Counted from the first letter of the stretch, positions 1 through 16,372 are shown. The stretch: 64,000 nucleotides of DNA from Basidiobolus meristosporus CBS 931.73 (GCA_002104905.1 MCFE01000230.1:57428-121427); one strand, 5' to 3'. A program made the numbers and translations. Notes: generated by a model from the sequence alone, not told the origin.

Positions 1-158
1 GACATCTTTTCATACATGGAGCTGTAGAGAATAACTTAGTTAGCTTAGTTTACTGTCCTATAGATGAAATGATTGCAGACATATTTACCATACCATTAGC
101 TAGAGACAAGTTTGAATATTTTAGGTCGAAATTAGGACTAGTCAGTATGAACATTTAG
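1..158 (+). pseudogene. Ty1/copia pol 3' end (RNase H), partial
   Basis: An open frame enters from the left edge and stops at 156-158. It encodes the C-terminal end of a copia-type RNase H, with the family's typical closing pattern ADIFT-P-LARDKFE followed by a K-LGLV-like tail. The stop is followed by a purine-rich stretch (about 160-169, a polypurine-tract candidate) and then directly by an LTR at 170. This is the order expected at the 3' end of a Ty1/copia element. Only about 50 residues lie in the window, so the integrity of the element cannot be judged. It is less decayed than the copia remnant further right. Confidence 0.8.
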
Positions 159-169
159 CTGAGTGGGAG

Positions 170-517
170 TGTTGTAAAAATTTGTGGTTCCACCTAAATA
201 TTTACTTGACTTAGTCACTTAAATCATTGCCCTCAAATTCTAGAGAATACTGACCAAATTTTTTGTTGGGATTTACTTGGAATATTTTCACCAAAATACC
301 TGGTATCCAGAACATGAAAATTCTCAAAGTTGTCCAAACAGCCCCAAACTTAGCACACATGTTCATGGGACCTTCCTTAACCATTTTATGTGCTTGTAAT
401 GCCAAGACCAGGTAAAAGTATAAATACTACTTTTACATTCAATAAATCATTTAGTGAAAGCCACATAATCAACTTGCCCATCCAAATACTTCCAATATCT
501 CCAAGACTCTTACATCA
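170..517 (+). mobile_element. copia LTR (plus orientation)
   Basis: The repeat starts TGTTGTAA next to a purine-rich tract and ends in a slightly mutated TTACATCA; other copies end TTACAACA. It contains a TATA-like AAGTATAAATAC followed by CAATAAATCA, a probable promoter and poly(A) signal. It is the 3' LTR of the copia element entering from the left. Near-identical copies occur at 518-809, 814-1162, 1819-2150 and 4207-4547. Confidence 0.85.
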
Positions 518-809
518 GTTTTCACATAATGGTTTATTGAATGTAAAAGTAGTATTTATACTTTTACCTGGTATTGGCACTACAAACACATATGATAGGC
601 TAAGAAAGGTCCCAAGAACATGTGAGCAAAGTTTGGGCTGTTTGGACAAATTTTAGAATTTTCATGTTCTGGATACCTGGTATTTTGGTGAAAATATTCC
701 AAGTAAATCCTGACAAGGAATTTGGTCAGTCTTCTCTAGGATTTGAGGGTGATGATCTGAGTGACTAAGTTGGGTGAATATTTAGGGGGAATTACAAGTT
801 TTTACAACA
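518..809 (-). mobile_element. copia LTR, truncated, inverted
   Basis: Reverse-complement copy of the same LTR. It lacks roughly the first 50 bp at its left side and ends TTACAACA at 809. It abuts the plus-strand LTR at 170-517 directly, so together they form a large imperfect palindrome, which suggests rearrangement rather than simple insertion. Confidence 0.8.
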
Positions 810-1167
810 CTAGTGTTGTAAGAGTTTTGGAGATATTGGAAGTTATTGGGAGAACAAGTAGATTATGTGGTTTTCACATAATGATTTATTGAATGTAAAA
901 GTAGTATTTATACTTTTATATAGTCTTGGCATAACAAGCATGTAGAATAGGTTAAGGAAGGTCCCAAGAGCATGTGTGCAAAGTTTGGGGCTCTTTGGAC
1001 AACTTTGAGAATCTTGATGTTCTGGGTACCTGGTATTTTGGTGAAAATATTTTAAGTAAATCCCAACAAGGAATTTGGTCACTATTCTCTTGGATATGAA
1101 GGTAATGATCTAAGTGACTAAGTTAGGTGAATATTTAGGTGGAAATACAAATTTTTACAACAACTAG
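809..1167 (-). mobile_element. solo copia LTR with 5-bp target-site duplication
   Basis: A complete LTR in inverted orientation at 814-1162 runs from TGTTGTAA to TTACAACA. It is flanked on both sides by ACTAG (809-813 and 1163-1167), the 5-bp duplication made by copia integrase. No internal coding sequence remains, so this is a solo LTR left by recombination. It landed at the very edge of the older truncated LTR at 518-809. Confidence 0.85.
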
Positions 1168-1177
1168 AAGCAGTTGG

Positions 1178-1712
1178 TGTCATGGTCACATGACATCCCT
1201 GGTCTCTGATTATCTAGCCAAATCAAGTCAGTCAAGAAATCCCAGTTCCTTCTAGAAAGTTCTATTACATTCTAGCAACTTCTTGAAAGCTCCAAGTCAA
1301 TGTTACACAATGGAACATTCTATGAAAGCTTCCCATCAGAGTCTATGTAGTCCCATGCCATATATGGTAAATACATGTCACATGACCTAGTCACATGATC
1401 AGCTGACCCCTGATATATCTCCATGTGACATTCCAGTCTGTTCTTTAGTATTTTCTATCTCAGCACACTTACTGTGCCTTACCCCAGAACCCATCAGTAT
1501 TAGCCAATATCTCTTGGCATCCATATTGCCAAGAAGTATATATAGTCCTATCCCCCCTTATGTATTCCTCAGTCTGATAAACACAGGTCTTGAATAAACA
1601 GCCTTGCCTTGGAAATCTGCCTTGCCTTGTTGATCCACACCTAAGTCCTTTCCTGGTCCTGCCTTGCCTAGCTCTACTCTCCTGCCTTGTGTCTATTCAT
1701 AATAGTTGGCAA
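1178..1712 (+). mobile_element. possible second-type LTR
   Basis: This stretch begins TGTCATGGTCACATGACA, has a TATATATAG box near 1538 and then C/T-rich CTTGCCTT repeats, and is followed by TTGGCAAGG. Its composition resembles an LTR promoter region and partly resembles 59657-60080 (both have CATATATGGTA and TGTCACATGA-like motifs). It is unlike the copia LTRs around it. No partner LTR or target duplication was found, so this is an inference. It could equally be a non-autonomous element or old intergenic DNA. Confidence 0.3.
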
Positions 1713-1818
1713 GGAAACTATTCAAGTTTACCTCAGATGTGGTGAAGGAAGCAATACACATACCTTCAAGAAAGTCCTCTAAGTATCAAAAATAGCCAAA
1801 AATATACTACCTGTAAGC

Positions 1819-2150
1819 TGTTGTAAGAGTCTTGGAGATATTGGAAGTGATTGGGAGGACAAGTAGATTATGTGGTTTTCACTTAAGGATTTATTGAATG
1901 TAAAAGTAGTATTTATACTTCTACATAGTCTTGGCATAACAAACTTGTAGAATAGGCTAAGGAAGGTCCCAAGAACATGTGTGCAGTGTTTGGGGCTGTT
2001 TGAACTACTTTGAGAATTTTCATGTTCTGAGTAAATATTCTAAGTAAATCCTGACAAGGAATTTGGTCAGTATTCTGTAGAATTTGAAGGTAATGATCTA
2101 AGTGACTAAGTTAGGTGAATATTTAGGTGGAGTTCCAAATTTTTACAACA
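1819..2150 (-). mobile_element. solo copia LTR, inverted
   Basis: Inverted LTR copy from TGTTGTAA (1819) to TTACAACA (2150). The flanks are TAAGC on the left and CAAGC on the right, consistent with a 5-bp target duplication carrying one later substitution. It interrupts the decayed copia coding region that continues at 2151, so it inserted after that element. Confidence 0.75.
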
Positions 2151-3685
2151 CAAGCAAGGCAACAAGTGAGGACCCAGTTTGACAACATTGGATACAAGAT
2201 TACTGATTTAAATGGTACTCATGTTGCCTTGGGTCACATATATCAGAATATTTGCAAGTTGACTTCTATTCCACCATCTCTGGTGGCCAATATTTGTAGC
2301 TTAATTTAAGAAAGACCAATGCCTTGGTACTAGGAATTTGAACATATCATTTTTGAATATTTACACAAAATGATCAGAGTTGAGCTGATTTGCAAGTGAT
2401 TCTTCCTGCCAATTTGCAGCAATGTAAAGCCTGCATATATGGGAAACAAGCCATACAGCTGTTCAAGAGCTCTGGTCTAATCAAAACTAAGAAAAAGGTA
2501 AATCCATTTCACTCATGTTTATGTTTACCTATGCAAATTGTATCATTATGTGGAGTGAGTATATAATTAAATTAATTGACAATTGTACAAGATGCACATG
2601 GATCTACTTCATGGAAAGAAAGGAAGAAGCTCTGTCTATTTCAGGCAGCTTAAAGCCATGGTGGAGAGAGAAACTGGAGAAAAAATCAAGAAAATATGCT
2701 CTGACAATGGTGGTGCAAATATCTCAAGACTCCAAATCCAGCTATGAGAAATTCATGTGATAATACAAGAGACTACTGTACCATATTGCTCAAGGTAAAT
2801 GAAGTTTCATAATGTGCAAATAGATCAACAAATGAAATGGCAAATTCTATGATCCACGATCAAAAATTATCCTATGATTTTTGGGTGGAATCAGTGGCTA
2901 CAGCTGTAAATCTTAAAGATAGAAGCTATAGCAGAATACATTGGAATTCTACCCCATTTGGGGAATGGCATAGATATGGACCAAGCTGAGAGCACCTAAG
3001 AGTACCCAATTGGACAGCATATGCCAAGAATCTTCCTGGAAAACAGTTAAAAATTAAGCCATAAAGTGTAAAATGCAAGTTTTTGGGCTACCGCAGTGAG
3101 AATAAGGCATAGAGACTCTACAGTACAAAAGCAAAGAGGCAGATCAAGTCTGAGGATGTTTTTCTTAATGAGAAATTAGGATCCTCACAGTGAATGACAC
3201 TAGATGATGACAAACACATTATCTCACATCCACTGAGAGTAGAACTGAATCAGAGCAAAACAATGAATCTTTTTTACTCCTGAGGACTCTACAACCATGG
3301 TTCAGCCTGAATCAGTGCCCAAGAACATCCCAGAAGTGATTATTCCTGTACTTTAAGCCAGGAGATCCTACTGGATCAGAAATAGCTCAAATTTCTATAC
3401 TAATAAGGGTGCAAGCTTTGTCTATGCCTTTTCAGTCCATATTGATGAGCCTCAGACTGTAAAAGAGGCCCTGATTAGCCCTCAGACAAAGTTTTGGAGA
3501 TCAGCAATGACTGAGAAGTCACACTTGAGATTTGGCTAGATTACCAGTCAGCCAAAAATCAATTAGATGCAGATGGGTTTTCAAGACAAAATACATGGCT
3601 GATGGTACAAATGAAAGATATAAGGGAAGACTTATGGCCAAAGGATACTCTCAAACAAAAGGACTGACTATACTGAGACCTTTGC

Positions 3686-3862
3686 ATTGTAGAAAATTGC
3701 AGTTTCACCTAAATGTTCACCTAATTTAGTCACTTAGATCATTACCTACAAGTCTTAGCAAATACTGACCAAATTCCTTGTTGGGATTTACTTAGGTAAT
3801 GCACCAAGTGACTAAGTTAGGTGAATATTTAGGTGGAGTTACAAATCTTTGCAACACAACCA
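3686..3862. mobile_element. Two copia LTR scraps, back to back
   Basis: About 113 bp of the plus-oriented LTR start (from 3686) is followed directly by about 64 bp of an inverted LTR end (finishing near 3862). They sit inside the reverse-transcriptase remnant at the point where similarity breaks off. The head-to-head arrangement again gives a small palindrome. Confidence 0.65.
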
Positions 3863-4206
3863 ACCATAGTACTTTCTACTACAGAGGCACAGTATATGGC
3901 ACCCTTTGAAGCTACAAAAGAAGCAATGTGGCTAAGAAAACTTTTTAAATATTTAGGCTGATATCAAAAAGCCCCTACTGCATTATCTTTAGATAATTGA
4001 GGATGTGTATGATTATGTAGAAATCCAACTTTGCATGCAAGAACTAAGCATATAGATATTGGACAACATTTTATACATTGAATTAGTGGACAGTGCTACA
4101 AATGAAATGATGTAGACATATTTGCCAAACCACTAGCTAGAGACAAAATCAAATATCTTTAATCACAATTATGATTAGTTGATATGAATACTTGGTGAAG
4201 TGGAAG

Positions 4207-4547
4207 TGTTGCAAAGGTGTGTATTTCCACCTAAAATACTCACCTAACTTAGTCACTTAGACCATTACCTACAAGTCATAGAGAATTCTGACTAAACCTC
4301 TTGTTGGAATTTACTTGGAATATTTGTACCAAACATCAGGTATTCAGAACATCAAAAATCCCAAAATTGTCCAAGCAGCCCCAAACTTTGCACACATGTT
4401 CTTGGGACCCTCCTGAGCAAATTTTACATGTTTATTTTGCCGAGACCATGTAAAAGTATAAATGCTACTTTTACATTCAATAAATCATTAAGCAATAACC
4501 ACATATTCTACTTGTTCTCCTAATCACTTCCACGTCTTTTCTACAAA
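4207..4547 (+). mobile_element. copia LTR (3' LTR of the decayed element)
   Basis: It starts TGTTGCAA after a GAAGTGGAAG purine tract and ends near CTACAAAT. It keeps the AAGTATAAAT box and the CAATAAATCA motif. It is more diverged than the other LTRs, matching the heavy decay of the coding remnant to its left. The next host gene starts about 400 bp downstream, so LTR promoter activity could affect it. Confidence 0.75.
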
Positions 4548-4946
4548 TCGGTGTTTCCAACGAGATCTTCCGAGGTTGGCAGTTTCACTCGATTATGTCA
4601 CGGCCATCGCTGGTATACCAATGATGTTGCGCTCAAGCGGGGTTCGCTTTCTAAGCAAATGCCGGGTCAACCTCCGGATATCCACCGATGATCCAGGCAC
4701 CTTCATAGATAGCAGACATGATGTTGGAGCATCCTGAAGTTGGCATTTGAAGACATCACATCACTTGCATGCGATCCAGCTCCCCCGCGTAGCCAATCGA
4801 TGCCGTCCAATCCAACGGGATCCCGCGATTCCTGCGGGAGTCGGATCTCCAGGGCATTTCTGTCGAATGAAGGATGGATCCCAAATGATTTCAAGAGGTT
4901 CACGAAGTGATCCTCCAGCCTCACCACACCATCGCATCCGACCAGT

Positions 4947-6135
4947 ATGGCTTCTGCGGACTCCCCAAGTTCCATCAACCTCACGTCGGCCTCCACCACA
5001 CCTTCCTCGACACCGAACTCCTTCTCCCACCTCAGCCTCGAAGGAAGTACGCTCACCTCCACGCATCCGTATCTGCCGACCTCCAATGCTGCGACCCATC
5101 CGACCCCACCCACCTATCCAACCCAAACCTCCCTCCCGATGGCCGCTCTGCAAAACCGCAGCCACTTCGCCTCCCCTTCGGCCTTCGTTTTGGCGTCCTC
5201 CCCGCCCCAAACAACAAACTTACCCAACATGTCGACCACTTCGTTGGCGATGAGCTCCTCCCTCGCCATCAGCAAATCTCTGATGAGTCTAGATGCCAGG
5301 ACCATGAGCAGGGAGATGTCCCTATCAGGAGATGCCTACGTACAGGATGACAAATGGCAGACGCTTTGTGTGAAGGTCCTGCCGCTGTTTAACGGAGAAG
5401 GGCTCAAGGGCTACGTAGAGGATCTGAACGAACTGGTCAGGTAAGTGCGACCTGAATTCCCCCCCCCTTCCACCTCTGCGAAGCAAGCCATTTACCCAAT
5501 TTTTTCGCCCCCTACAGAGGCTGTCTGAACGACAAGGCCCTGGCCACTCTGGCTGAAGACATCGAGCACCTACTTGGCGACGGCATGCTGACGCTGAACG
5601 TGAAACTGATCGGGGTCAACGACGAAAAGTTGGTCAGTCGTCTGGTGGAGCTTTGGTCGTTCTTCTTCGGCACCGTGCTTCCTTACTTCGAGAGCGTATT
5701 TCTACCACTGCAGACGGAGGTGAAGAAGTACCAACTACCCACGGTCACCGTGAACGTTCGTAACATGGCGCTGAGCAGCTTCCGGGATCATGTGATCATC
5801 CCGATGGTCGACCGGCTGGAAGGTAAAGGCCACCACAGTATGATCGCGGGGGGAAGCCCGAGTTAACCCGATTGATACGTTCAGGTGTGTTCTCGAAGCT
5901 CTTCATCGACAACGAGGAGACGGGGATCCCGCGCACCGACACCGCGGCGCGTATGCTTCAGATGATCTCGGTGCTGAGCAACCTGCGACCGGACGACGAC
6001 TTCGAGGAGGACATCAAGCGGGTGCTGGACATGCTGAAAACCAACTACAGAGCGTACATGAGCAAGAGAGACCACCGCTGGGGCACCTCGAAAAACATCA
6101 TTCCCGACAGGAGCGAGGAGAAGGGGGTCCTGTGA
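4947..6135 (+). CDS. BIT61: HbrB/Bit61-family TORC2 subunit
   Basis: Three exons (4947-5440, 5518-5822, 5885-6135) join in frame to 349 residues, with GTAAGT-CTACAG and GTAAAG-TTCAG introns. The N-terminal ~130 residues are Ser/Thr/Pro-rich and probably disordered. The HbrB domain follows, with the recognisable start LCVKVLPLFNGEGLKGYVED and later aliphatic helices through LSNLRPDDDFEEDI. In the family (yeast Bit61/Bit2, human PRR5/Protor) this protein is a peripheral subunit of TOR complex 2, which controls actin, membrane tension and AGC kinases. The start is the first ATG in the frame that leads into the domain. A poly(A) signal AATAAA lies at 6225-6230. Long minus-strand frames over exon 1 are shadows caused by its high GC. 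Confidence 0.88.
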
Positions 6136-6486
6136 GGAACGGGCACCATGTACAGTAAACGAATCTTAACCACCCACTTCAGCGAATCCCCCTAATCAAC
6201 CCGCCCCTTCCCTATCGTCACGCAAATAAACTCCATGTGTATGCTTGAACCATCGGAACGATCCATGTGCATTCATCCCCGACTGAGGCTCTGATGATTG
6301 ATTTCTGATACACTGGTCCGTTTCAGCTGCGATGTTGTTAGGACACCTCGGAATGATTGGAAGCTATATAATGGATTCATCCGGAGAAACGGAAAGCGTT
6401 CCAACCTAAACTCAACTAACCCCTCCCCACACCGGTCTATCTACTTAACCTTAACTCTAACCCCCCCCCCCTTGGCTTGCAACACG

Positions 6487-7293
6487 ATGAACTGTCTGCC
6501 CCCCAGCTTTGCCCGCACGCTGCACTGGCTCCTGTTGCTATGCGCACTGGGGCTCGGGATTCAAGCGGACGGAACGCCGTCCCTTCCCTCGGCATTCGAC
6601 CTAGCCTACGAATCGGAGGTGACGCCCAGCTGCAACGCGTTCTTCCAGAGATTCCTGTCGTCTGCGGATTTCCGGGCCTGCAAGCCGCTGAGCTTCTTCA
6701 TCACCAACTCGTACGAGTTCGCGGCGAGAAGCCGGGCGGCCCCCTACAACGCCCTCATGCTGGAGGAGATCTGCACCACGCCGAAGGTGGACTGCCAGAA
6801 GGTGATGCGGGAGTTCCGCCAGGAGATGGTCAAGATGGAGCGCTGCGGCCAGGACCTACGGGCCCAAAACCCCCTCGCTAATTCGGTCTATGTGTCGTTC
6901 ATCAACTTCCACCTGATGCAGCGGGTGGGCTGCGTGAAGGACGAGCAGGAGCAGAGCTGCTTTGTGGAGGCGTTGGAAGGCCGGGCCAACCTGAACCTCT
7001 ACTTCATGCCCTATGGACATCTGCTGTCCCCTGTCGACAACTCCACCGCGGCCAGCTCGGTGTGCACGCTCTGCACCAGCAAGGTGATGGACCTCTACGG
7101 CCGCTTCGGGTCACAGTACCGTAGCCCCTTGGGCCGGACGTACAAGCCATCCAAGGACATCATCATCGAACAGTGCGGCCGCAGTTTCTTGAAAGCCCAC
7201 AAGCAGCCCGCCAACGAGGGGGCAGCAAGGAGGCGGCTAACCAGCCTTGTGGGGATGCTGGTTGGCGTGGTCACGGCCGCGATGCTCCAGTAA
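6487..7293 (+). CDS. Secreted cysteine-rich protein with probable GPI anchor
   Basis: An uninterrupted 268-residue frame. Residues 1-28 form a signal peptide with the hydrophobic core LHWLLLLCALGLG. About a dozen cysteines are spread through the mature part, including a C-T-L-C pair. The C-terminus runs ARRRLTSLVGMLVGVVTAA, a basic stretch followed by a hydrophobic tail, as in a GPI-attachment signal. The layout is that of a fungal cell-surface protein; I recognise no catalytic motif. I chose this ATG rather than the in-frame ATG 63 codons upstream because the signal peptide starts here and a polypyrimidine tract (about 6455-6475) precedes it. Poly(A) signal AATAAA at 7398-7403. Confidence 0.8.
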   Translation: MNCLPPSFARTLHWLLLLCALGLGIQADGTPSLPSAFDLAYESEVTPSCNAFFQRFLSSADFRACKPLSFFITNSYEFAARSRAAPYNALMLEEICTTPKVDCQKVMREFRQEMVKMERCGQDLRAQNPLANSVYVSFINFHLMQRVGCVKDEQEQSCFVEALEGRANLNLYFMPYGHLLSPVDNSTAASSVCTLCTSKVMDLYGRFGSQYRSPLGRTYKPSKDIIIEQCGRSFLKAHKQPANEGAARRRLTSLVGMLVGVVTAAMLQ

Positions 7294-7403
7294 GATACCG
7301 GATTTCTCTGTAGAATAGTAGATGTAGAGCCCGGCATCGTCGGCTCAGTTATACATACCAAGGTGCACCAATATCAAACCTAAATGTAAATCGCTTCAAT
7401 AAA

Positions 7404-8165
7404 CACACCCCTGAGGAGGGAGACGAACCTGGTTTCTACCGATTTGGGGAGGCTACACGGTCTATCTGATCCTGCACGAATGGCGGTGATCTAGTTACCC
7501 GTAACCGTATTGGCAGGCTAGCACCAGGCGATAAGCCTTTCGAGGCGGAATGGTGGTCCAGCGCCAGGTCCAATGCGCAACACTCTATCTTCCCGGCGTC
7601 AACATCGGAGATCTAAAACCCGCTGGTCAATGGTTCTGATATCGTCCAGATCGGAGCAGGAGATTCTGGAGTACGGCAACGAATCGGTTGCGGAAACTTC
7701 GATCCAGAAATCCCGCATGTTTATACATGGCTCATCCAGGGCCAATCCCGTGCCCACATGGTGGATCCAATCTATATTGGTCTCCAACACATAATTAATC
7801 TAAAGCCAACCAAGCCAACCAAGCCAACACCGGCCCATTCTAAATAGATTTCCTAGAGGTGTGTGAACACAGTCCAGCCTCTTCCACCAATCCCCGTTAT
7901 GGAGATCTCGGAACCCAGAGGCTGACGGCCCAGGAGTCCAACCCAATTTGGCTGAATGAGGATGTCCTAGCGCTTGCGTAGTGACTCCAATGATTAGGTT
8001 TATTTCGGAATAAATGCAATTAATAGTCACTAATCCGGTGAGGCGGCAGAGAGAGATTATATACATCAGTAGTGTCCTCATCCAAACCCCGAGTCGGTGG
8101 GAATTTCATGGATGATATTAAATGCGGAGGTCGTCAAATACACATATGTCGTCTACGGTTCAGGA
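7404..8165. other. Intergenic, no gene recognised
   Basis: Both strands were read. Short open frames exist (for example 7573-7794 plus and 7800-8081 minus), but they show no family resemblance, conserved start context or splice pattern. A short AAGCCAACC tandem repeat sits at about 7802-7830. Confidence 0.5.
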
Positions 8166-13039
<4,874 letters not shown>

Positions 13040-14033
13040 GTTAACTCAATCGGATGTCGACAGTCACCAGCCATCTTCAGAATGGATTCTACCTGAGATA
13101 TCTCGGCTCCGCCTTGACTCCTACTTTGGAGACTTGATTCTGGGACATTTTTTCGGTCCGTCAGAGAGATTGGAGAAATCGGTTCTACGCTTATTAAAGG
13201 AGAGGGATCAAATTAATGCGGTGAAATACAAGAGTGAGGCTAGCGCATTCTTCTCAATCAGACCCGTTGTGTGCTTCAGACTCACTTCGGTGTGATGGAA
13301 TTAGTAAGTGAGGGAAGCGGATAATTTGTAGAAAACTTATGCTAGTATAGCTTGAGTTTGCATAAGAATATAGCTGCATCTGGTGCCGCACTTCCCGTGA
13401 CTGGTAAAGGACATTTGTGACTGCCACGGATTACTCATATCATTTGTTTAACAAATGAACTATATAAGAACTATAACCCAATAGACAGAAGTGTGTGGAT
13501 ACTGCGGTTATTAAGCCCATAGTTATGTAAGATAGGAAGCTGGTTTAATCCTTGCCACCATTCAGAAAGCCACGCACCAAAAAAGAGAACGATTACAAAT
13601 CGTGGCCCAAAATGGCTACAAATCGAGCACCATTTATCCAGCACCACTCTAACGTTGAAAGTATAAATACATTGGCAGGGCATAGATTCATTCAATCAAA
13701 GCCCCAAAATACCTATTCTTGTTTGATGCCATATGATAATACCTATTCCTGTTTGATGCCATATGATTTTTCTTGCTTAAGCATGCGCACCCGAACCCAG
13801 ATTTGATTCAGTAATATACCATTCTTAAACGTCATGCCATTTGACAACAAGCAGAAGTCCACATCGAATTGGTAATCGACATGAGTTAGGCCTCAGTCCA
13901 AATACTACTGAAACATCGACTCCAGACCACCCGATGGACTGCGATCTAGGACTGGCCATTTGAGTCATCACGATTGTTCCCGTAACCGATGCTATGATAT
14001 AAGAGCTCGGGGCAAATACAAAGATCAACATCC
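13040..14033. other. Intergenic with a short tandem duplication
   Basis: No supportable gene. A 30-bp unit beginning AATACCTATTC and ending GCCATATGAT is duplicated in tandem at about 13708-13767. Open frames at 12978-13295, 13552-13806 and 13825-14079 show no resemblance to known proteins. Confidence 0.45.
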
Positions 14034-14255
14034 ATGAGCACTTCAGCAACACTTCGTCTTTACAGTATCGTGACTCCATCCAGACATAGAGGCCGGTCGT
14101 TCTTTACTTTTGCGGAGATCCACTCCCCGTTGGAGAGAGCCCATTTTCCGCTCAAGACCAAACTGCCGAGATTCGCCCCCGCGGTCCCCTCATTAACTCC
14201 TCCGAAGTTGGACGCTATGGAGGAATGCATCCTGCACGGACAGTTCCTAGATTAA
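14034..14255 (+). CDS. Small hypothetical protein, possible mitochondrial presequence
   Basis: A 73-codon frame begins MSTSATLRLYSIVTPSRHRG, rich in Arg, Ser and Thr and free of acidic residues. This resembles a mitochondrial targeting sequence. The rest is proline-rich and ends HGQFLD. Codon use over the second half (GCC, CTG, ATC, AAG) looks coding, unlike the flanks. An overlapping minus-strand frame (13825-14079) looks less convincing. No family was recognised, and it could be a chance open frame. Confidence 0.35.
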   Translation: MSTSATLRLYSIVTPSRHRGRSFFTFAEIHSPLERAHFPLKTKLPRFAPAVPSLTPPKLDAMEECILHGQFLD

Positions 14256-14538
14256 TTAACCACCACCATCCACTAGTTTATTCCCATTAATAAGATGTAC
14301 ACAAGCCCATTGTATGGCTCGGTAAATACCCAATGTGAGCCGTTGTATTACTCAGTAAATATCCTACATAAACCCGAAGCAAGGGCCGAACGAATCAATT
14401 TAATTGTATGCTCTAACTTGGTATAGAGAAAGCGCGATGCCTCGAGGAGGGAAAGGTGGGTTCGAATGGAGCGGTGTTGTGGGTTGTTATAGTACATGTT
14501 CTTATGGTACATTTGGGTGCGAATGTACACGCCGACAC

Positions 14539-16279
14539 TCAGGGAAAGTAGCATATATACTTCTTGCCAACCTCTCTCCAGAGAAGAAGCGAAATCCCTC
14601 CTCCAGGCCAACTGTTGATGAAAAGCTTTCTCATTCGACAGCAGGAGCTGGTTAGCCGTCTGACCGAGTAGTCGGTTAGGTCCGATTGGTCGTTAAATGC
14701 TAGCATTTCCAAACTGCTTCCCCAAATGGCAAATGTGTTCAGGATGTTGTCGTTGATGGCCCAGCCACGGATGTCGAGAAATCGGATCCGCTTCCCAAGC
14801 TTTTTGAACATCATCTCGAAGAGCTGCTCATCTTCTCTGGGCTGTCCAAAGTCATGAATACGGCACGAAATATCGATCTCTTGGAGACGGCTGCAGTGTG
14901 TGCTCATGGAGCACAAGACCTCTTTTGAAATGTGAAAGGTGCTGCTGCTCAGGTTAAGATATTGCAAAGTGTCTCCACAGCCCTTGAATACAGAATCGAG
15001 TGACTTGTGGCACGCCATGGTCCCCGACATCGAAAGCCTCCGAAGTCGCTTACAGTGTGCTCCGATCATATGGCCAATCGTGTCCGGGACCATGCTATCC
15101 TCCACGGACAAAGAGACCAGCTTGGGTCCACGCTTGGAAAACAGTTCGTTCCATGCGCCTTTCCCCAAACTGCCTTGATCGCTAACTCTGTTCAGAATCA
15201 AGGTGTGCAGTGTGTCGGTGGTGAATGTCGCTAGGTTTGCCAGAAACAAATCACTGAATTGGATTCCCGCCAGCTTCAGTATCCTAACGTTCCTTAATGA
15301 TCGACAGAATCGGCTCATCAATGCGTCGGGAAGGCGAAGTAGCTCTACGTAATCGAAGTGAAGTGAACACTCTTGCAAAACGCCGCCAAACTTGCTAATC
15401 AGGTCATTAAAGAACCGCCAATAGGAGACATCGATGCTGTTTCCGCTGAAGCTGAAACGTAGCGCTCTGAGGTTGGGACAGCCTTCGCTCAAAACACTTA
15501 TTATGTCATCCACCAGATCTTGAATGTAATGCCCAAAGTCGATATCAAGCTCGAATTGCGTTAGATTGGGCATCAGTCGGATGAGGGCCTTGATGAGACT
15601 GCCCTCGAATGCATCTCCTCGCACCTCAAACGACACAAGTGATTGAAGGCTCGGAAAACCGGCCGTAATCAACGACTGCGCCGTCTTGAACCCTTCGGAG
15701 CTCTCGTTGATAACCAAGCCCAACTCTGAGAGGTGAGGGCATCTACTCAAGACACGTGCAAGTGATTCGACGTCCGAATCCCTGCAGAGCTCAATATATC
15801 GCAAGCTCGAAAGCTGGCCGTGAAAAACTGCGGACTCGCCAAAAGCCATGTTGTTCAAATGCAGAGGACAATACGACGAAGTGTGTAGTTTCCTTAAGTT
15901 TGGCAGGTGCTGCAGTAGCTCTAAGGCTATAAACCCATTCTCGTGGGTGTAATCTTCAAAGTTAAACTGATGTACAAGACTGGCGACTGTTGAGGGGGAA
16001 AGTGTCGGTTAGAGTGTGGCTTTTGGCGGGACTGTGGTAGGAAACATACTTACGCTGACACTTGGACATGACAGACTCTCGAAAAGATAGAAAGTTCGTG
16101 TGGGAAAGGAACTGTGGAGAGCTCCATAGAATGGGAATCGTGCAGCAGTACCACGTACGATTGAGTAGACAGCAAGAATGTAGATCCGAGTAAAAGCCGG
16201 TTAGATATTGTAGTATGTGTTCAACGACTTCCACTGGGAGTTCGAGTGGAGGTACTTCTGTCAAAGAACAGAGTTTCAT
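14539..16279 (-). CDS. F-box / leucine-rich-repeat protein
   Basis: Two exons (16054-16279, 14539-15986) with a GTAAGT-CAACAG intron give 557 residues. An F-box lies near residues 12-50 (LPVEVVEHILQYLTGF, then C-LLNRTWY and LW). It is followed by many leucine-rich repeats, for example CPHLSELGLVI, CPNLRALRFSF, LRNVRILKLAGI, CKRLRRLSMSG, CSRLQEIDIS and CRMRKLFI. The architecture is that of a substrate receptor for an SCF (Skp1-cullin-F-box) ubiquitin ligase; the substrate is unknown. I start at 16279, close to the F-box. An in-frame ATG at 16372 would add 31 hydrophobic residues, and TTCTTTGACAG just after the chosen ATG could be an acceptor for a further 5' exon, so the N-terminus is uncertain. 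Confidence 0.85.
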
Positions 16280-16372
16280 TATAAGAAGTACGAATTTTGA
16301 TAGGTGAAATGTACACAAGCAGGAAAGAGGGTAGTTATATAACAAAGAGAGAGCGCTAAATGCCAGACCCAA

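Larger units (their letters stand above)
1713..4206 (+). pseudogene. Decayed Ty1/copia gag-pol remnant
   Basis: Three-frame reading shows copia polyprotein pieces in the correct order. There is a GAG-pre-integrase zinc-finger piece near 2400-2480 and an integrase core near 2560-2800 (about NCTRCTWIYFMERKEEALS, then SDNGG-like and TVPY-like pieces). Next come a TPFE-W-like piece near 2950, the start of the reverse transcriptase near 3540-3680 (RCRWVFKTKY, ERYKGRLMAKGYSQ), and RNase H from about 3870 to 4190 (STTEAQYM, ARTKHIDI). Frames change many times and stops are frequent. It is further interrupted by the solo LTR at 1819-2150 and LTR scraps at 3686-3862. It ends at a purine-rich tract just before the LTR at 4207. 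The element cannot encode a working polyprotein. Confidence 0.85.

Noticed and set aside
4703..5210. Long minus-strand frames (about 136 and 149 codons) over the first exon of the HbrB gene
   Set aside because: They overlap a well-supported plus-strand exon, are low-complexity Gly/Arg-rich translations of its Ser/Pro-rich antisense, and match no family.
13065..13110. Shared protein-like motif EWILP in plus-strand frames at 13.07 kb and 32.62 kb, both upstream of minus-strand genes
   Set aside because: The similarity covers fewer than 20 residues, does not extend, and neither frame has other coding evidence; treated as chance.
14400..14480. tRNA-like stretch (ACTTGGTA-like A box, GGGTTCGAATGG-like B box)
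   Set aside because: No acceptor-stem pairing could be formed at the expected distances and no anticodon arm fits; it also overlaps the 3' region of the F-box gene.
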